64,000 nucleotides of DNA from Hypericum androsaemum (lineage: Eukaryota; Streptophyta; Magnoliopsida; Malpighiales; Hypericaceae), in contig OZ023197.1 in assembly GCA_963995505.1 (NCBI GenBank), positions 9,537,827 through 9,601,826 of the forward strand. The letters are read 5' to 3'. The position numbers and the translations under genes are program-made. Of the stretch, positions 32,481-44,793 are shown in pieces. Every line of letters starts with the position of its first letter. Position 1 is the stretch's first letter. The notes beneath the pieces were generated by a model, which saw nothing but the letters and a program-made list of their open reading frames with translations, made no database searches and had not been told where the DNA came from.

Positions 32481-33198
32481 TAACCGCTATTATCGGAACG
32501 ACGTTAGAGCGGGTGCGAATCGAGGAGTTCTACACCGGGGAGGAGGCCAAAATAGTGTTGCTTTTGGAGATTGAAGTCAAGGAGGAAGTAGGCGATGTCT
32601 CATCTTTGGTATCATTGATCAAGCTCCGAGCATCAAGGAGGAGTTCCTCTCGGCGACGGCACTAGAGAAGGAAGATGTCAATGAAGAAGTAGCAGAGGTC
32701 GTACTCAAGACAGGGCCATCATCGTTGTGCGTTATAGCGCCAAAGCCGATGGAAGGGAAGGTGATGGTGTCATAGAGTGAAACGCGGGTCGTTTTAGTGG
32801 TCTAGATTTTTAGCCATCGGATGCGCATCCCATCGAAATCAACGGTCCAAATTTGAGCAGCTTGGTGATGTTGGGTCACGTTGCGAGCACCAAATCTAAT
32901 CTTTATATGCGTATATGTGATTTTGTGTATTATATAGAGGTTTCTAAAAAAATAATAAAATTTTTTGAGACTGTTATGTTAATTTATCCAAGAGCCACAA
33001 CATTATCAAATTATTCATGTCATTTGCAATGGCTCACCACGCAAGCAACAAAACGATATCATTTTTGGAAAATATCTCCGGACAACTGCTCGGGTCCTAT
33101 AAATGTCAAAAAAAGTGAGCTCATTTTATACCGCAAGATACTAAAGTGAAAATCAGTTATACCAACATACTACTATAAACTTCCATTTAAAATAACAT

Positions 33199-34293
33199 GG
33201 GCAAATTACTCTCAAGTCCCTGAACTTTGGTCACCCTCCCCCAGGGTCTCCGACTTTTGAAAAATGATTGTTCTGTCCCTAAGTTTTGATGATGATAGAC
33301 TCTCAGGTCCCTGGAGCCAGAATATTCCTTTTTCTCTAGTGAACTCCTACTTGAAATGACCAAAATGCCCTTCCACTATAAAAAAATCTCTTTTTCTCTC
33401 TCTCTCTCATCGTCTCCCCTCTGCCACCTTCTGCATCACCAACCCAAAATTCCCAATTCTAATTACTCTCTCAAGCAAAGCCTTAATCTCTTCAAAATGC
33501 TATTCTTGAAAGGATGGAGCCACAGCAACGTCCCAACATGAACTCACAACCTCAATTGGTATATCAAGCATTTAAACCAAATAAGCAAATGGTTGAGATA
33601 AAATTCACACATAACCAACAAAATTTGAGAATGAAACTCATCCCATGGAGGAGAGGGAGGGAGAGCGAAACGGGAACTAGGAGATCCAGTTGAGGCACGT
33701 GACCAGGAGGAAGACCCGTATCGGCTTTTTGAGTTTTGTTGGTGATGACGACGGCGGCAGGTTTGTTAGCGACAGTGGGGGTTTGTTGGCAACAGTGGGG
33801 GGGGTTTGTTGGCGATGTCGACAGAGACGGTGGTAAGCTTTATGCCTCCTCCACTTTGATTCCTCATGATTTGCACAAGCTTCGCGAAGAACCTAATCGT
33901 CGTGAAGAACATCACCGCTCTCCGGTACCATTTCTGCTTCGTCGCCCTCATTCTCCTCCGCCCACTCGTTGTTGTTCCTTTTCCTCTGCTCTTTGTTGGA
34001 GTTTGGGCTTTGGTTGAGAAAGTGATTAGAATTGGGAATTTTAGGTTGGTGATGGAGGAGGTGGCAGAGGGGAGACGATGAGAGAGAGAGAGAGAGGAAA
34101 AGAGGTTTTTCTTAGTGGAAGAATATTTTGGTCATTTAAAGTGGGACTTCTCCGAAGAAAAATGAATATTCTGACTCCAAAGACCCGAGAGTCTATTATC
34201 ATCAAAACTTAGGGACGGGACAATCATTTTCCAAAAGTCAGGGACCTTAGGGGGAGGGTGACCAAAGGTCAGGGACTTGAGAATAATTTGCCT
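33199..34293. mobile_element. Non-autonomous Mutator-like TIR element (about 1.1 kb), family G1
   Basis: It starts GGGCAAATTACTCTC and ends GAATAATTTGCC, with about 180 bp of inverted repeat closely matching 28844-30125. No good 9-bp target duplication is visible, and its right end abuts another TIR element. The interior holds a proline/leucine-rich frame of unknown meaning. Confidence 0.8.
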
Positions 34294-34299
34294 TAAAAC

Positions 34300-35160
34300 T
34301 CTGGAGTTTGGCATATTTGCCTCTCAAACTCTTATATTTCAGAAATAGATTAACAAGTCCCCGAAGTTTGGTTTTATTATACTTTTGGGTCCCTCGTTGA
34401 CGTCATCAATCAATTTTTTCTATTTTTTTATATTTGAAATAACTGTTATACCCTTGCTCCGGTCAACCAATGCCTCCGGTCAACCAATGCCTCCGGTCAT
34501 CTTCTCCGACCATTTTTCTGGCGAAGACAAATTAATTAGAAAAAGAAAGTTGGAAAAATGAAATTTGGCACTAACAAAAGCAACATTCAACTTCTGTTTG
34601 AGTAAGCTTTGCCATTTGAAATCACCCAATGTATACTCTGTGTTTTGCAATTAATTAGGAGAAAATCCACCGGTGGGCTCTTTGTTGGGTCAGTCGCCTG
34701 ACCGTAGGAGCAGCGTCGCCGCCAGCTTGCTGGATAAGTCCAGAGCTGCCATCGATCGCTTTCGTCGCCTCGTACCATGGTCTGTCCATGGAGCTCTCAC
34801 CACTACTTCTAAAAAGGAGAGAAGAAGCTCAACCCGGTTTTGAGAAGTTATTTGAGCCGTTGAAGGACGCAGAAGTATCCGTTCTTTGGTCGCACTCCAT
34901 CCTAGAGAAGAAGAAAGCGCGTACCTTCTACTGGCTCCAGATCTCCTACCTCGTCCGTCGTGATAGAGGAAGGGAGCGCTATGGAGCCGGCGGCCTTGGC
35001 GGTGTGTAGATTTGGGTGGGTCGACTGGGATTTGGGTTGATCGGGAATTTTTGGTGGTTGTCGCCGGTTAATGGGAGAAATGTTTTTTTTTTAATTTTTT
35101 GTAAGGGTACATAAGTCATTTTCATGAAAAAATCAATTGATGATGTTTCCCGAGAGTAGA
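34300..35160. mobile_element. TIR element truncated at its right end
   Basis: The left terminus (GTTTGGTTTTATTATACTTTTG, then GACGTCATCAATCAATTTTT) finds an inverse only for its inner part near 35120-35155. About 100 bp of the right terminus is missing. A CTCCGGTCAACCAATGC unit is duplicated at about 34458-34493. The interior frames are unrecognised. Confidence 0.55.
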
Positions 35161-35164
35161 CATG

Positions 35165-35695
35165 TCCATTGTTAGCATCCGATTTGTGATTTGATTCATG
35201 AACGATTCGATTCGAGTGGTTCAAAATTTAATTCGTCCAAAATTCGATTCGAATTTGTCATGAGACGAATTAAATATGCTTCAAGGTTTCTCAAACTGAC
35301 AAATTCGATTTGAATTTGATTCGGGTCCAATTCGTGCTGAATTTGATTCGAATTCGTCTATATATTATATGAAAAATAAAAAGTAGTACTTATTAGAAAG
35401 AAATAAGCCCAATCTTTAATTTATTTCCTATTCCCAAAAATGTTAAACACAGATATTAGTTTTGAAATATTTAAAAAATCTAAATTTTTACAAAATATTA
35501 CAAAAATTTTGAAAATTTTCAAAAAAATTGGAGGTTTATGAATTATTTTATTAAATATTAAAATTGAAGAAATAATTCGAATTCGATTCGTCTTTGGAGA
35601 ATTGAATACGGTTTTAAGATTTTGATGAATTTGAATTTGAACCAATTCGATTCGAATTTGACGCAATTCAAACCGTGGTTAGGTCAATTATTTCA
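35165..35695. repeat. ATTCGAATT-rich repeat block
   Basis: Many copies of GATTCGAATTTG-like words occur in both orientations on either side of an AT-rich core (35350-35560). It may be a degenerate MITE; termini not determined. Confidence 0.4.
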
Positions 35696-36155
35696 AGTTT
35701 AATTAGGAATGTACACCATAATTTTTAGGAGACGTGACCTTTTGTTATTAGCAGGCTAACTTGAAATTTTATCTGACTTAAATGAAGTTTTTTTCGTACA
35801 AAAGATTGCGGGACAGACCTTCTCCATAATTATCTAACATAGTTGACGTTATCTTGAAGACATTTTTAGTCATTATTTATGGTGTATATGGTATGTACAT
35901 TATATGGAGTTGCTATTAGTAAGATTATTAATGGTGTGAAGATCCAACATTTCCAAATTTATGCACCATTTACCAACATTCCTTGTTACATTATTATTGC
36001 AGATATAGGTACAAATTAATGGTGTCCTTCCAAGAATGTAAATCACATTTTTCTAACAATGGCAATATTTTAATTATTTCCAAATACATCGTTCTGTTTT
36101 TGGAAAAAAGTATCTCCAATAAATTATTTACCATTTACTAACATCCTTATTAGAC
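35696..36155. other. AT-rich upstream region of the S-protein homologue gene
   Basis: CACCATTTACCAACATT-type words repeat (about 35965 and 36128). No reading frame is supported. Confidence 0.4.
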
Positions 36156-36164
36156 TATATAAAT
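36156..36164 (+). promoter_or_regulatory. TATA box of the S-protein homologue gene
   Basis: TATATAAAT lies about 70 bp upstream of the ATG at 36234, a normal plant spacing for a short leader. Confidence 0.7.
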
Positions 36165-36233
36165 GGAAGAACTCGACTACAAATTCTCCCAATCTCTTCT
36201 AACATAGTACTTTTGAGTTTTGGCAAGACTACC

Positions 36234-36749
36234 ATGGAAAAATGTGCAGTTGCTTCTATGACAAGCACTCTTGGTCTCATAATCTTTATTGCTTCCATTA
36301 TGTTTATGATAATTACTACCGAAGCCACCATTGTCATACCAAATTTCATTGGACCCAATAGATTTGGATTGTTTCGGACCGTCCATGTTAGGATTATCAA
36401 CCAATTACCAACCAATTTGACGGTTCATTGTAAGTCAAAAGACGACGATATTGGAATCAAAGTACTTGTTTCTCAAGATCTTACGAATCCATACGCATTC
36501 CATTTTAAGCCGGCTCTTACAATATTTTCCGACACGCTGTTCTATTGCTCCTTCAAATGGTCGAACACAATGCCATACAAGTGGTTCAATATCTATGATG
36601 AGAATCAAGATTTGGGTGCCGATACTCTTTGGTATTGGTCAGTAAAAAATGAGGACGGTGTATGTCGTATGAAAAATACTCCTAATGGTGAATATGATGG
36701 CTGCGACAAGTGGAACCCACCAAGACCACCACCAAGATTTGCTCAGTAG
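36234..36749 (+). CDS. S-protein homologue (plant self-incompatibility S1 family), secreted
   Basis: A single-exon frame of 171 residues. Residues about 1-31 form a signal peptide (hydrophobic LGLIIFIASIMFMIITTEA). The mature protein shows the S1-family pattern: VHVRIINQL, a first cysteine in LTVHCKSKDDD, FYCSFKW with the second, then WFNIYDENQD and two more cysteines near the end (VCRM, GCDKW). It ends in a proline-rich tail. Size and cysteine layout fit the family. In poppy the founding member is the stigma determinant of pollen rejection; most homologues in other plants have unknown roles. I chose the ATG at 36234 because it begins the signal peptide. Confidence 0.85.
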   Translation: MEKCAVASMTSTLGLIIFIASIMFMIITTEATIVIPNFIGPNRFGLFRTVHVRIINQLPTNLTVHCKSKDDDIGIKVLVSQDLTNPYAFHFKPALTIFSDTLFYCSFKWSNTMPYKWFNIYDENQDLGADTLWYWSVKNEDGVCRMKNTPNGEYDGCDKWNPPRPPPRFAQ

Positions 36750-36870
36750 TGCTCATTCTCATGTGTTTGTCTTATTGTTGCGGATAAAATCTGGGAGAAT
36801 ATCCAAAATTATTGTTGTTTTGGAAGTGATGGAATCAGATTTATACTTCCTTGTGTTAAATAATAAAATG

Positions 36871-36872
<2 letters not shown>

Positions 36873-36914
<42 letters not shown>
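36873..36914. repeat. (AT)n microsatellite
   Basis: A pure AT run in the 3' region of the S-protein homologue gene, just after a likely AATAAA signal (36862-36867). Confidence 0.9.
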
Positions 36915-36922
<8 letters not shown>

Positions 36923-37904
36923 TATGTTTGTGACATCAAAGCCGGTGTTTTTCGTTATTATTTTTTATTAATATTTTATAAATCTCTAATACAATTACGT
37001 AGACTGATATTATATCATGTACAAATTCGATAAAATGCCCCTAGCAAATCGGAAGATTAAGGAGAGTATATTTACTGGTTCATATTATCGACACTCAACT
37101 AAATTACCTTAGCGATTCAAAGTTTATGATCAAATCTTGAATACAAAGATCCGTAGTGGTATTTTACCAATACAGCAACTCTTCGACGTGTTATATAATA
37201 GAATTAAGATCATTTTTCTTAATTGATTAGCCATGCGAGTCTGACATTTAGTATTGTGTTTTATTGTTAAATTCAATGGACCATCAAGCACTACAAGGAA
37301 AAAAGTCAAAATCAACCTCAGTGAACTCAAAATATACAGATTAGGAGAACTATTGACTTAACCTAAATCGGGATTTGAGAAAATTATTTCAGAATAATTA
37401 TGAAATATTTTAAATGATTCAGAAGACAATTTGGAAAGTTATTAAGTTTCGGAACATATTATTATTTTTAAAGGTTTAAGCATAATCACCATGAAAAAGT
37501 TATAAGTGGCAGGGGATGTAGGGCACCCAGAAAACAAGGAAGCAGTGGTTTGGCCTCTTAAGGCACAATCTAGTGAGAAAAAATCACGATAGAGAAAAAA
37601 CACGAAATAAAAATTGCGGTACTCAACCTAAATTTGAACCAAAATATTTTTTCACTTTTCATGCTCTTATTATATTTAAAATTAAATATTTATCTGAATT
37701 TTCTGAAATTCACACATATAAGCATACATGGAAAATATAAAAAATAAATCGCATGCAGTTCATTTACTATGAAATTTTATTGTTGTCTTCGAAAAGAGCT
37801 CTTGCTATATTGTGTTAAGTGAAAAGTAGAATAAGATGAAAATAGTGTAGGGTTTCTGTGTTGCAACAAGTCGTCTCTCCAAATCAAATTGGTAGGTTGT
37901 TACA
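36915..37904. other. AT-rich spacer, no gene seen
   Basis: Nothing supported here apart from short frames. Confidence 0.5.
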
Positions 37905-37913
37905 AAATTATTT

Positions 37914-38886
37914 GGGCAAATTACTATCAGGCTCCTAGTATTTGGTATATTTAAGGCTCGTCCCCTTGCATTTTGGTAATTGATTAAAAACTTTCCGAGG
38001 TTTGGTGTTATTATACTCTCAGGCCCCTCGCTGATGTCAGCGATCAATTTATTTTTTTTATCCTGAAATAACTATTTTACCCCTATAGTCATTTCCTACC
38101 TTCCCTCCGGCGACCGGTCATCTTTCCGGCAACACCGACGACCAACATCTTCTTCAAAGCAAATCTTCATCCTCCAAAACCCAATCACCATCAGACCCAT
38201 CGTCTTGCCATGCCCAGCAACTTCAATAAGCAGATGCTTCTCCCAAGCTCATCCTCTCCTTCGTCGGGAAGAGGTTCAATAATCAATCGTCACTGGCGGC
38301 AAGGCAACCGATCACTGGGAACTGATCATCGGTACTGTAACCCATTTCAATTGAAAACCTCATCTTCCCTGGCCGACCACAACCTCGTCTTCCCCGGTCG
38401 ATGAATTTCTTACATCCACAACCCAACTTACCCAAAGAGGAGGACCGGCGAGCATGTTGGAATTTGGAACATCGCGCCGACCCAAACTGAGGAGCTGGGT
38501 TCTCGCGCCGGCCTGGGCGTGAGAGGTGAGTCCGGTGCTGGGTTACTCTGGTCGTCTGGGTCAACGAACTATGGTCGAAACAGTGGGCGTGGCCAGATCT
38601 TGGGGTTCGACTTGTGAGAGGGATTTGACGGCGTCGTGAGGGGGTCGCCGAAGATGGCCACTCCAGCTTTGGTAGGTGGAGAGTGAGGGAGAAGCAAGAA
38701 AAATTAATTAATTTTTAAAATGTTTTTTACAAATGTCATTTCACCTAAAAAATTGATCGCTGATGTCAGCAAGGGGCCTGAGAGTATAATAAAACAAAAC
38801 TTCGGGAAGTTTTTGATCGATTACTAGAATATAGGGGGACGAGCCTTAAATATACCAAACACCAGGGGCCTGAGAGTAATTTGCCC
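37914..38886. mobile_element. Non-autonomous Mutator-like TIR element (973 bp), family G2
   Basis: Termini GGGCAAATTACTATCAGGC and GAGAGTAATTTGCCC; the inverted repeats run about 175 bp. Perfect 9-bp duplications AAATTATTT flank it (37905-37913, 38887-38895). The interior (38100-38690) is GC-richer and gene-like, but I recognise no family. Confidence 0.92.
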
Positions 38887-38895
38887 AAATTATTT

Positions 38896-39500
38896 TTCCT
38901 TTTTGATTACTTTCCATAACTTACTCATCCCTAATTTTTAGCTTGGTGGGTTTAATTACTGGTTTTCCAATATTATTCGTGGGGTTGGATTGGGTCCAGA
39001 AGATGCCCATTCCGAACGGTTTGGAGTGAAAAACACGCAGAATTTTTTGTGCAAAATGCTAAAATACGGGGACTAAAATGACAAAAACTCGCACGGCTAG
39101 GGATTACCCACATGTCTGTAATGATGACTGGATATGCCGCTGTCGTAAACACGGGCCGATGTCAATAACAGGACATGATAGTATCGTAACCAGGGCTTGC
39201 CATTTTCAGAATCGGGACTTGCCATTATCAACCCCTTCAGTCTAAACGGTCTGAAATAAACTCCTTCACTCTGGACCCAATCCCATGTCTATTATCCATT
39301 GACGTTTTGTTATTTACATGAATGTCACCTAAAGCATCCTTTGATCATCATGAAATGTTCCCACTCAATCCGGCCGAAAAATGAATGCTTTGCTCCCCAA
39401 AAATAACAACAAAATCGATCCTCCCTCCCTCTCTCTCCGTCTCCCACTTCCGGTCTTCCAATCGCCCAAAAAGTCAAAATCCTTAAAACCCCCAAATCAA
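38896..39500. other. Upstream region of EPL1 with relic 22-bp repeats
   Basis: Five or six units related to the 23-bp satellite of 30984-31373 lie at 39113-39235 (for example GCCATTTTCAGAATCGGGACTT). No gene is seen. Confidence 0.55.
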
Positions 39501-39504
39501 ACAG

Positions 39505-39525
39505 AACCCTAACCCTAACCCTAAC
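39505..39525. promoter_or_regulatory. Telomere-like repeat (telo-box) upstream of EPL1
   Basis: Three tandem AACCCT units lie about 160 bp before the EPL1 start codon. Telo-boxes (AAACCCTAA) are known in plant promoters of housekeeping and translation genes and bind TRB/PURalpha-type factors. The role here is inferred. Confidence 0.6.
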
Positions 39526-39685
39526 AACCATAATTGACCAGAAGGCGCACAAGAAGAAGAAGAAGAAGAAGAAGAATCCGCGAAGTTGGTCGATTCTCGC
39601 TAAACAGTGACGCAGTTTCCCCAGTTACAAGAGGGACATGCAGATGCGGGCGACAAGAGGGAAGGGGTAGAATCGGAAAGGGAAA

Positions 39686-42600
39686 ATGAGCCGGTTGTCG
39701 TTTCGGCCGCGGCCACTCGACATCCACAAGAAGCTACCGATCGTAAAGTCTGTTAAGGAATTCGAGGACGACGATGGGCCCGGCTCCACCCGCAACTCCC
39801 ACCTCATCCGCCTCGCCACCTCCGAGACCGACAATGAGGTGGACCCCACACCCCGACACTCGGGTTGGTGACATTTCTTGAGCACGTGTTTTTTGTGTGG
39901 TTGCAGGTGCACCATATCCCGACGAAGAAGTTAGCGTCCGAAATCCCGACCCCGCAGTTTGTGGACGTTGATTCGTATGAGTGGGACTATTCGCGCACGT
40001 TCGGCCAGACCAATTCTTACCTTCGCTCCCGTGGAGGTTCCATTTTCCTGTCTTTTGGTTTCTTTAGGGGAATAGGAGAATTGGTGGGGGTGGAGGACTT
40101 ATTAGGGTTTTTGGGGGTGATCTTGAGCAGCTAGGGCAGAGATTGGCGAGTTTGTGGAGTATGACTTGGACAATGAGGACGAGGACTGGCTCCATGAGCT
40201 CAACGACGAGGATCCCAATAATGGAATTCCACCAGAAAAGTAACTCCAACCTTCGTATTTTTGTTGTATTTTTCATGTTTTCTTTTTTATTCTTGATTGT
40301 TATACTGGTGATCTTGTGGATGCATTGGTGGTGGTTTTCGTGTTCGCGTTTTTTCAATGCTCTTCAGCATTTGCAGCATGATAGGCTCTTATTGTTCTTC
40401 AAGTTAATTTGGTCTTGTAGAAGTTGGAAAGGTGCTGCATGCCTTGTACTGTTTTTTTCTCTTGACCTTTATGATTGATTGACTACGTTTGGAGTTTGAT
40501 GGGGTTGGAGCATATCATGAAGTGAATGATCCGGACTGGAATCAATCAAGCATTGCAGTGTTAATGGAGATTGGATTCATGAAATGTTTGCTTTTGAACT
40601 GCATTTTTTACTTGTAATCTCATTTTTATCCTCCATTTCAAAGAAAAGTCTCATTTATATTGGCTTCCAGTTAAATGTCAACATGCATATCCAATGTAGG
40701 GTGGAATCAATTATTTTCAAGCTTGAGGTGTTGGATCATAAAGCTCGGGAGCGAGCTGGAATTGTAACGCCTACTCTGGGCTCACCCATCCCCGTAATCC
40801 TACAACTAGATGCTGCCTTCGAGGTGAAATTTTGTTTTCCTCATGCAGGTCATTGCCTATCTGTTTTATTCCTTGTAATTGATGTTAACTTGTTGCCTAG
40901 TCCAGAAGTCTATCTGTCGGTGTATGTATATGTAACGGGCTTTCCCCTGCATGTCTGTCATCTCAAATGCGTGTGTATCTACTCCAGAACATCGAATTAG
41001 AAGTTGATCAAGTCATTACCTAAACAATAGAATTCCTATAAAAATGTATGCTTATTTTCTTTCTAGAAGATATTGGCTTGACATGCCGTGTACGTTAAAC
41101 ATGAATGAGGATGGTCATGTTAGTTCAAGTCAAGTACAAAGGATGTGTTTGGTAACCTTTCCATGAACCACCAGGGTTGGTCAGTACTAATAGTCTGGAG
41201 AAATGATTTCGTCTTACCACAAAGAAAATTTCATCCAGTTAGACTCTAAAATTTTCTGAATGATGAAATAGGCTTGTAGTGCATGAGGTGGCACCATAGC
41301 AATATTAGTAAGATTGGGGCTGACTGTTGCTTCATATCTGTTGTGTGTGATTTTTAAGCCTTCACTACTAACTGGTTTTCAAATTTGGTTTCAAATCTCA
41401 ATTAATTTGGCCAGGAATTTTTCTGGTTTAACATCTGCATATGATATGTCAATCTTTTTACTTAATTATCAGATTTCATGCCTATTGTCTTTGTAGATAG
41501 TGTAGTAGATATAAATGGTTGATTCCCCAATGACCCAACAATTGGTTGGCTTGTGGTGTAGCTCAGGTCTTCATCTTTTTGACAAGCATATACTGTATCT
41601 TATCCTGTATTGCTCGAAAAGTTGGGGGATCCATAGTTTGTTTCAGTAGTTTTTCTTTTCTCGTGTTGATCTGTCTCCAAGTCTCAAGCTGCAAATTTTG
41701 ATCCAAACTTAACTGTTCTCTGATTATTTTGTATGTCAATGCGAGGCACTGCAGTCTCAAGTGCAGCCTCTTCACTATGATGTTTTCCAGAATGTTTATA
41801 ACTACTGGAAAGAAAAGGTATTAATTGTTCTAGCATTCTGTACGGTTCTCGTCCAGTAGTGATCTTGAAAGCCAGCTTTTTAATTAACCATCGAACTGCT
41901 GAATATTGGCCCTTGTTTTCCTCGTTAACGGTGTAAAGGATTGATAGGATTTTAGCAAGTATGGTTTACTTGTAAATGTTGTGCTCTGCCAATTGATTTA
42001 TTTATCTATTTTCTCCTTCTGTGCCAGAGAGTGAGGTGGCAGAAGCCAATTCTTCGACGGCTGCAGGTTGGTGCTTGGCCTTATGACTGCTGTTTAAATA
42101 TCCCTTCTTCTCGATGTTTCTAGACAGTGCATCAGCAGTTATGCTCTTCATTGATCTTCTCATGATCAATGTTGAATCTGTTGTTGGGTTAAATAATGCA
42201 ACGATGTCCATTTGGGGGTTGAGTTTGATGCTCCAATGGTTTTGTTGATTAATTTATGAGCTATAGTATTATTCATGAAGTTAATCTCACGATCCTGAGC
42301 TTAGATTGGATATTGCCTGTGTCATTTACACCTGTGAGATAATATGCGTGCTGAATGCTAATCTTGACTTGTTTTAGAGCTACAGAAAACTCATTGATTT
42401 TGTCTTCTGTGGATGCTAGACTCTTGCATTATTTAGGAATTGTCGAGTGAGCTTTGATGGTAAATTCCTTTATTTTGCCATCTGGTAGTTTAAGCTATTC
42501 TAAAAGCATATTACATGTCAGGCTCTATTGGCTTTCTTCTAGGTGTTGTGAACAGGAAGGCTGTGTTCTGGTGACTAGACAACTATCTTTTTTAATGTAC

Positions 42601-44793
42601 TCAACATTTTGAATCATCCATGTTTTGAGCTCATTCTCATAATTGTTGTGGGATTCACTATCTTTCGTTTTTGCATGGTTAAGCCTCCTCCACCAGTGAA
42701 TGATACCAACCCATACAATGTCTTCCGGCCAAGAGAGAAAGCTCATCGACTACACACAAGAAGGGTGCGCATGTTTGCTTTACTATCTTATGTGGCATGG
42801 TCTACTACTAGAATTTTGGTGGATGAACTATACAGAAAACGAGTCAGTGTTTTTAGTGACAGTGTGACCAGCTTCTTGTTTTCTGTTCTCTAGATGCAAA
42901 GGAGGGAAAATAATGTGCAGTCATTTGAAAAGCTTCGTCAGGTGAGCACTTTGTTGAATAGTCTTGCCAGTGTCGTGGCAGCGTAGCATTAGAAGCAGAA
43001 GCTGAATACAGGCAAATCAAATGTTGGATTTTGCCCAGTTGAAGTGGGTTATGAGACTGGAACTTCTTAAAATAGTCTGTAGTCTCTCTCTCTGAATACA
43101 AATGAATGTATGCAGAAGTTGTCGACTTCGAATTTATATATTTTGTTTGATAATGTACAGTTCTGAGGAAGTATTGAGCATTGAGTACAACTGTACAACT
43201 CTCTAAAATACTCCATCTTTTCATGCTTCAATGTAAATACTGTTTTCAGGTTAGGCGCAATCTTGACCAAGCCAAGACCATGCTTGAGGCTCTGATTAAG
43301 GTATAACTGGTTTGAATGAGAAAGTTGGGATATTTTAATAATTCTGCTCATCGGAGGTTGGCACTTATATTCCTGCGCGTTTATGTAGAGAGAGGAGAAA
43401 AAGAGAGAGGTATTGGAGACTGAGATAAGCCTTCAAAGGATTCAAATGAAGTTCAAGGTACTCTCCCATGATATTATGAACATTGTTCGCTGTCATTGCT
43501 GTCTTCCACCTTTCATTTCTCTGCCTCATCTGTTGTTCTCCAGACCATTGCCTCCAAATAAATTATTTTTCAGCAATGATATCTACACGCCCTTGGGTTA
43601 TTTCTAGGTTTTAGCTGTCTACTATATACGTTATGAAGCATATGTTAGATAGGGAGTTAAATGTCAAAGAATATAACAAACAAATTAGATGAAAAAATTA
43701 TGATGTCAGTAAGCTACCCTAAAACCTTCAGGAAATAAAGTAAGGTAGACTATTAGAAAGTAAAGATTGTAGAACAAACTCATTTGCATGGGTTTCTAAC
43801 ATAAGCAAGTCCAGACTAGTTCTGTTACTCGGGCCACATTAGCTTAGTTGCAACTTCCATAGAATCATATGGGAGGCATGGTGGTCTACTGAAGGGACAA
43901 TCTGTAGTTATACCTGACATACGTCGAAATGTTATGACATCTTCCTCTTTCTTAAAGGATCAATCGTTGAACAATTGATGTCGATGGTGACTTGACTTGC
44001 TTATTGCTACTTGACTTGGTTATTTATGGTTTTACATTTTTATGTGGCTTGTTATGGTTCAGCATGAAACTGAGCTCCTAGAAGATAGCTTGGCTCTTCC
44101 TGGATTTCCGGCAATCTCTTCAAAGTTTGCTTCAAGTGAAGATGAATTCGCCGAATCTGATGAGCCTCCAAGCAGCCGTCCACGTGGCCGACCTCCTGCT
44201 GTTCAAAATCATCCTTTCACAGACGCCAATATACCTTCCACCATTCATACTATGACTGTAAAGCAAGAAGTCAGGCGGAGACAGACACCACATGGATGGC
44301 TTAATAAGCTGGTAAGCTTAACTCCTCTATCACACACACACACAGAGTACTTCTGGATGATGTGCATGCATTAAGTACTTTTCTTCCAGAAATTAGCTAG
44401 AGTGCCTTAGCTCCAATTCCTATTGTTCTTCTTAGCTTAATTTGTTTTGAACCCTCTATTTATTTTGCCTGTCAAATGTCCATGCCAAATTGATTTCCTG
44501 GTAACATGTCTCATCTAAATTGAACTCTGATGTTGCGAGTGCAGGATCCTCTTGAACCAGTTATGTTGTTCACGAAGCCCTTGATTCCCGACAAGCTAGC
44601 GGCTGCCGGCATCGTACCACCTGTAGAATCTTCCATGAAGAGCGGCTCATCGGCCCCTCGTAGATTCCATGGAAGAATCGGGCGAGGCGGGCGGATTGTT
44701 TTCGACAGGTGGAACCCATTATTGCAGACGCCAATAGATATCGGCAACTCTTACTATATGTCACCGAGGCCCAGGCCTTCGACATTTAACTAA
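39686..44793 (+). CDS. EPL1: Enhancer-of-polycomb-like protein, NuA4 acetyltransferase complex subunit
   Basis: Exons: 39686-39838, 39907-40036, 40140-40239, 40700-40823, 41746-41817, 42028-42066, 42684-42764, 42894-42941, 43250-43300, 43389-43457, 44063-44311, 44545-44793; all introns GT-AG. The total is 1365 bp, in frame, 454 residues. The start MSRLSFRPRPLDIHKKLPIV and the blocks SYEWDYSRTFGQ, DEDWLHELNDEDP and NVYNYWKEKRVRWQKPILR define the EPL1 N-terminal domain. A basic helical stretch follows (REEKKREVLETEI), then a C-terminal tail with SSRPRGRPPA, an AT-hook-like motif. In yeast and plants EPL1 scaffolds the NuA4 histone H4/H2A acetyltransferase. The 41746 acceptor (GCGAG) is the least certain. 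Confidence 0.93.

Noticed and set aside
33199..34293. 9-bp target duplication for this element
   Set aside because: The flanks AAATAACAT and TAAAACTCT do not match; the element may be truncated or rearranged at its right end.
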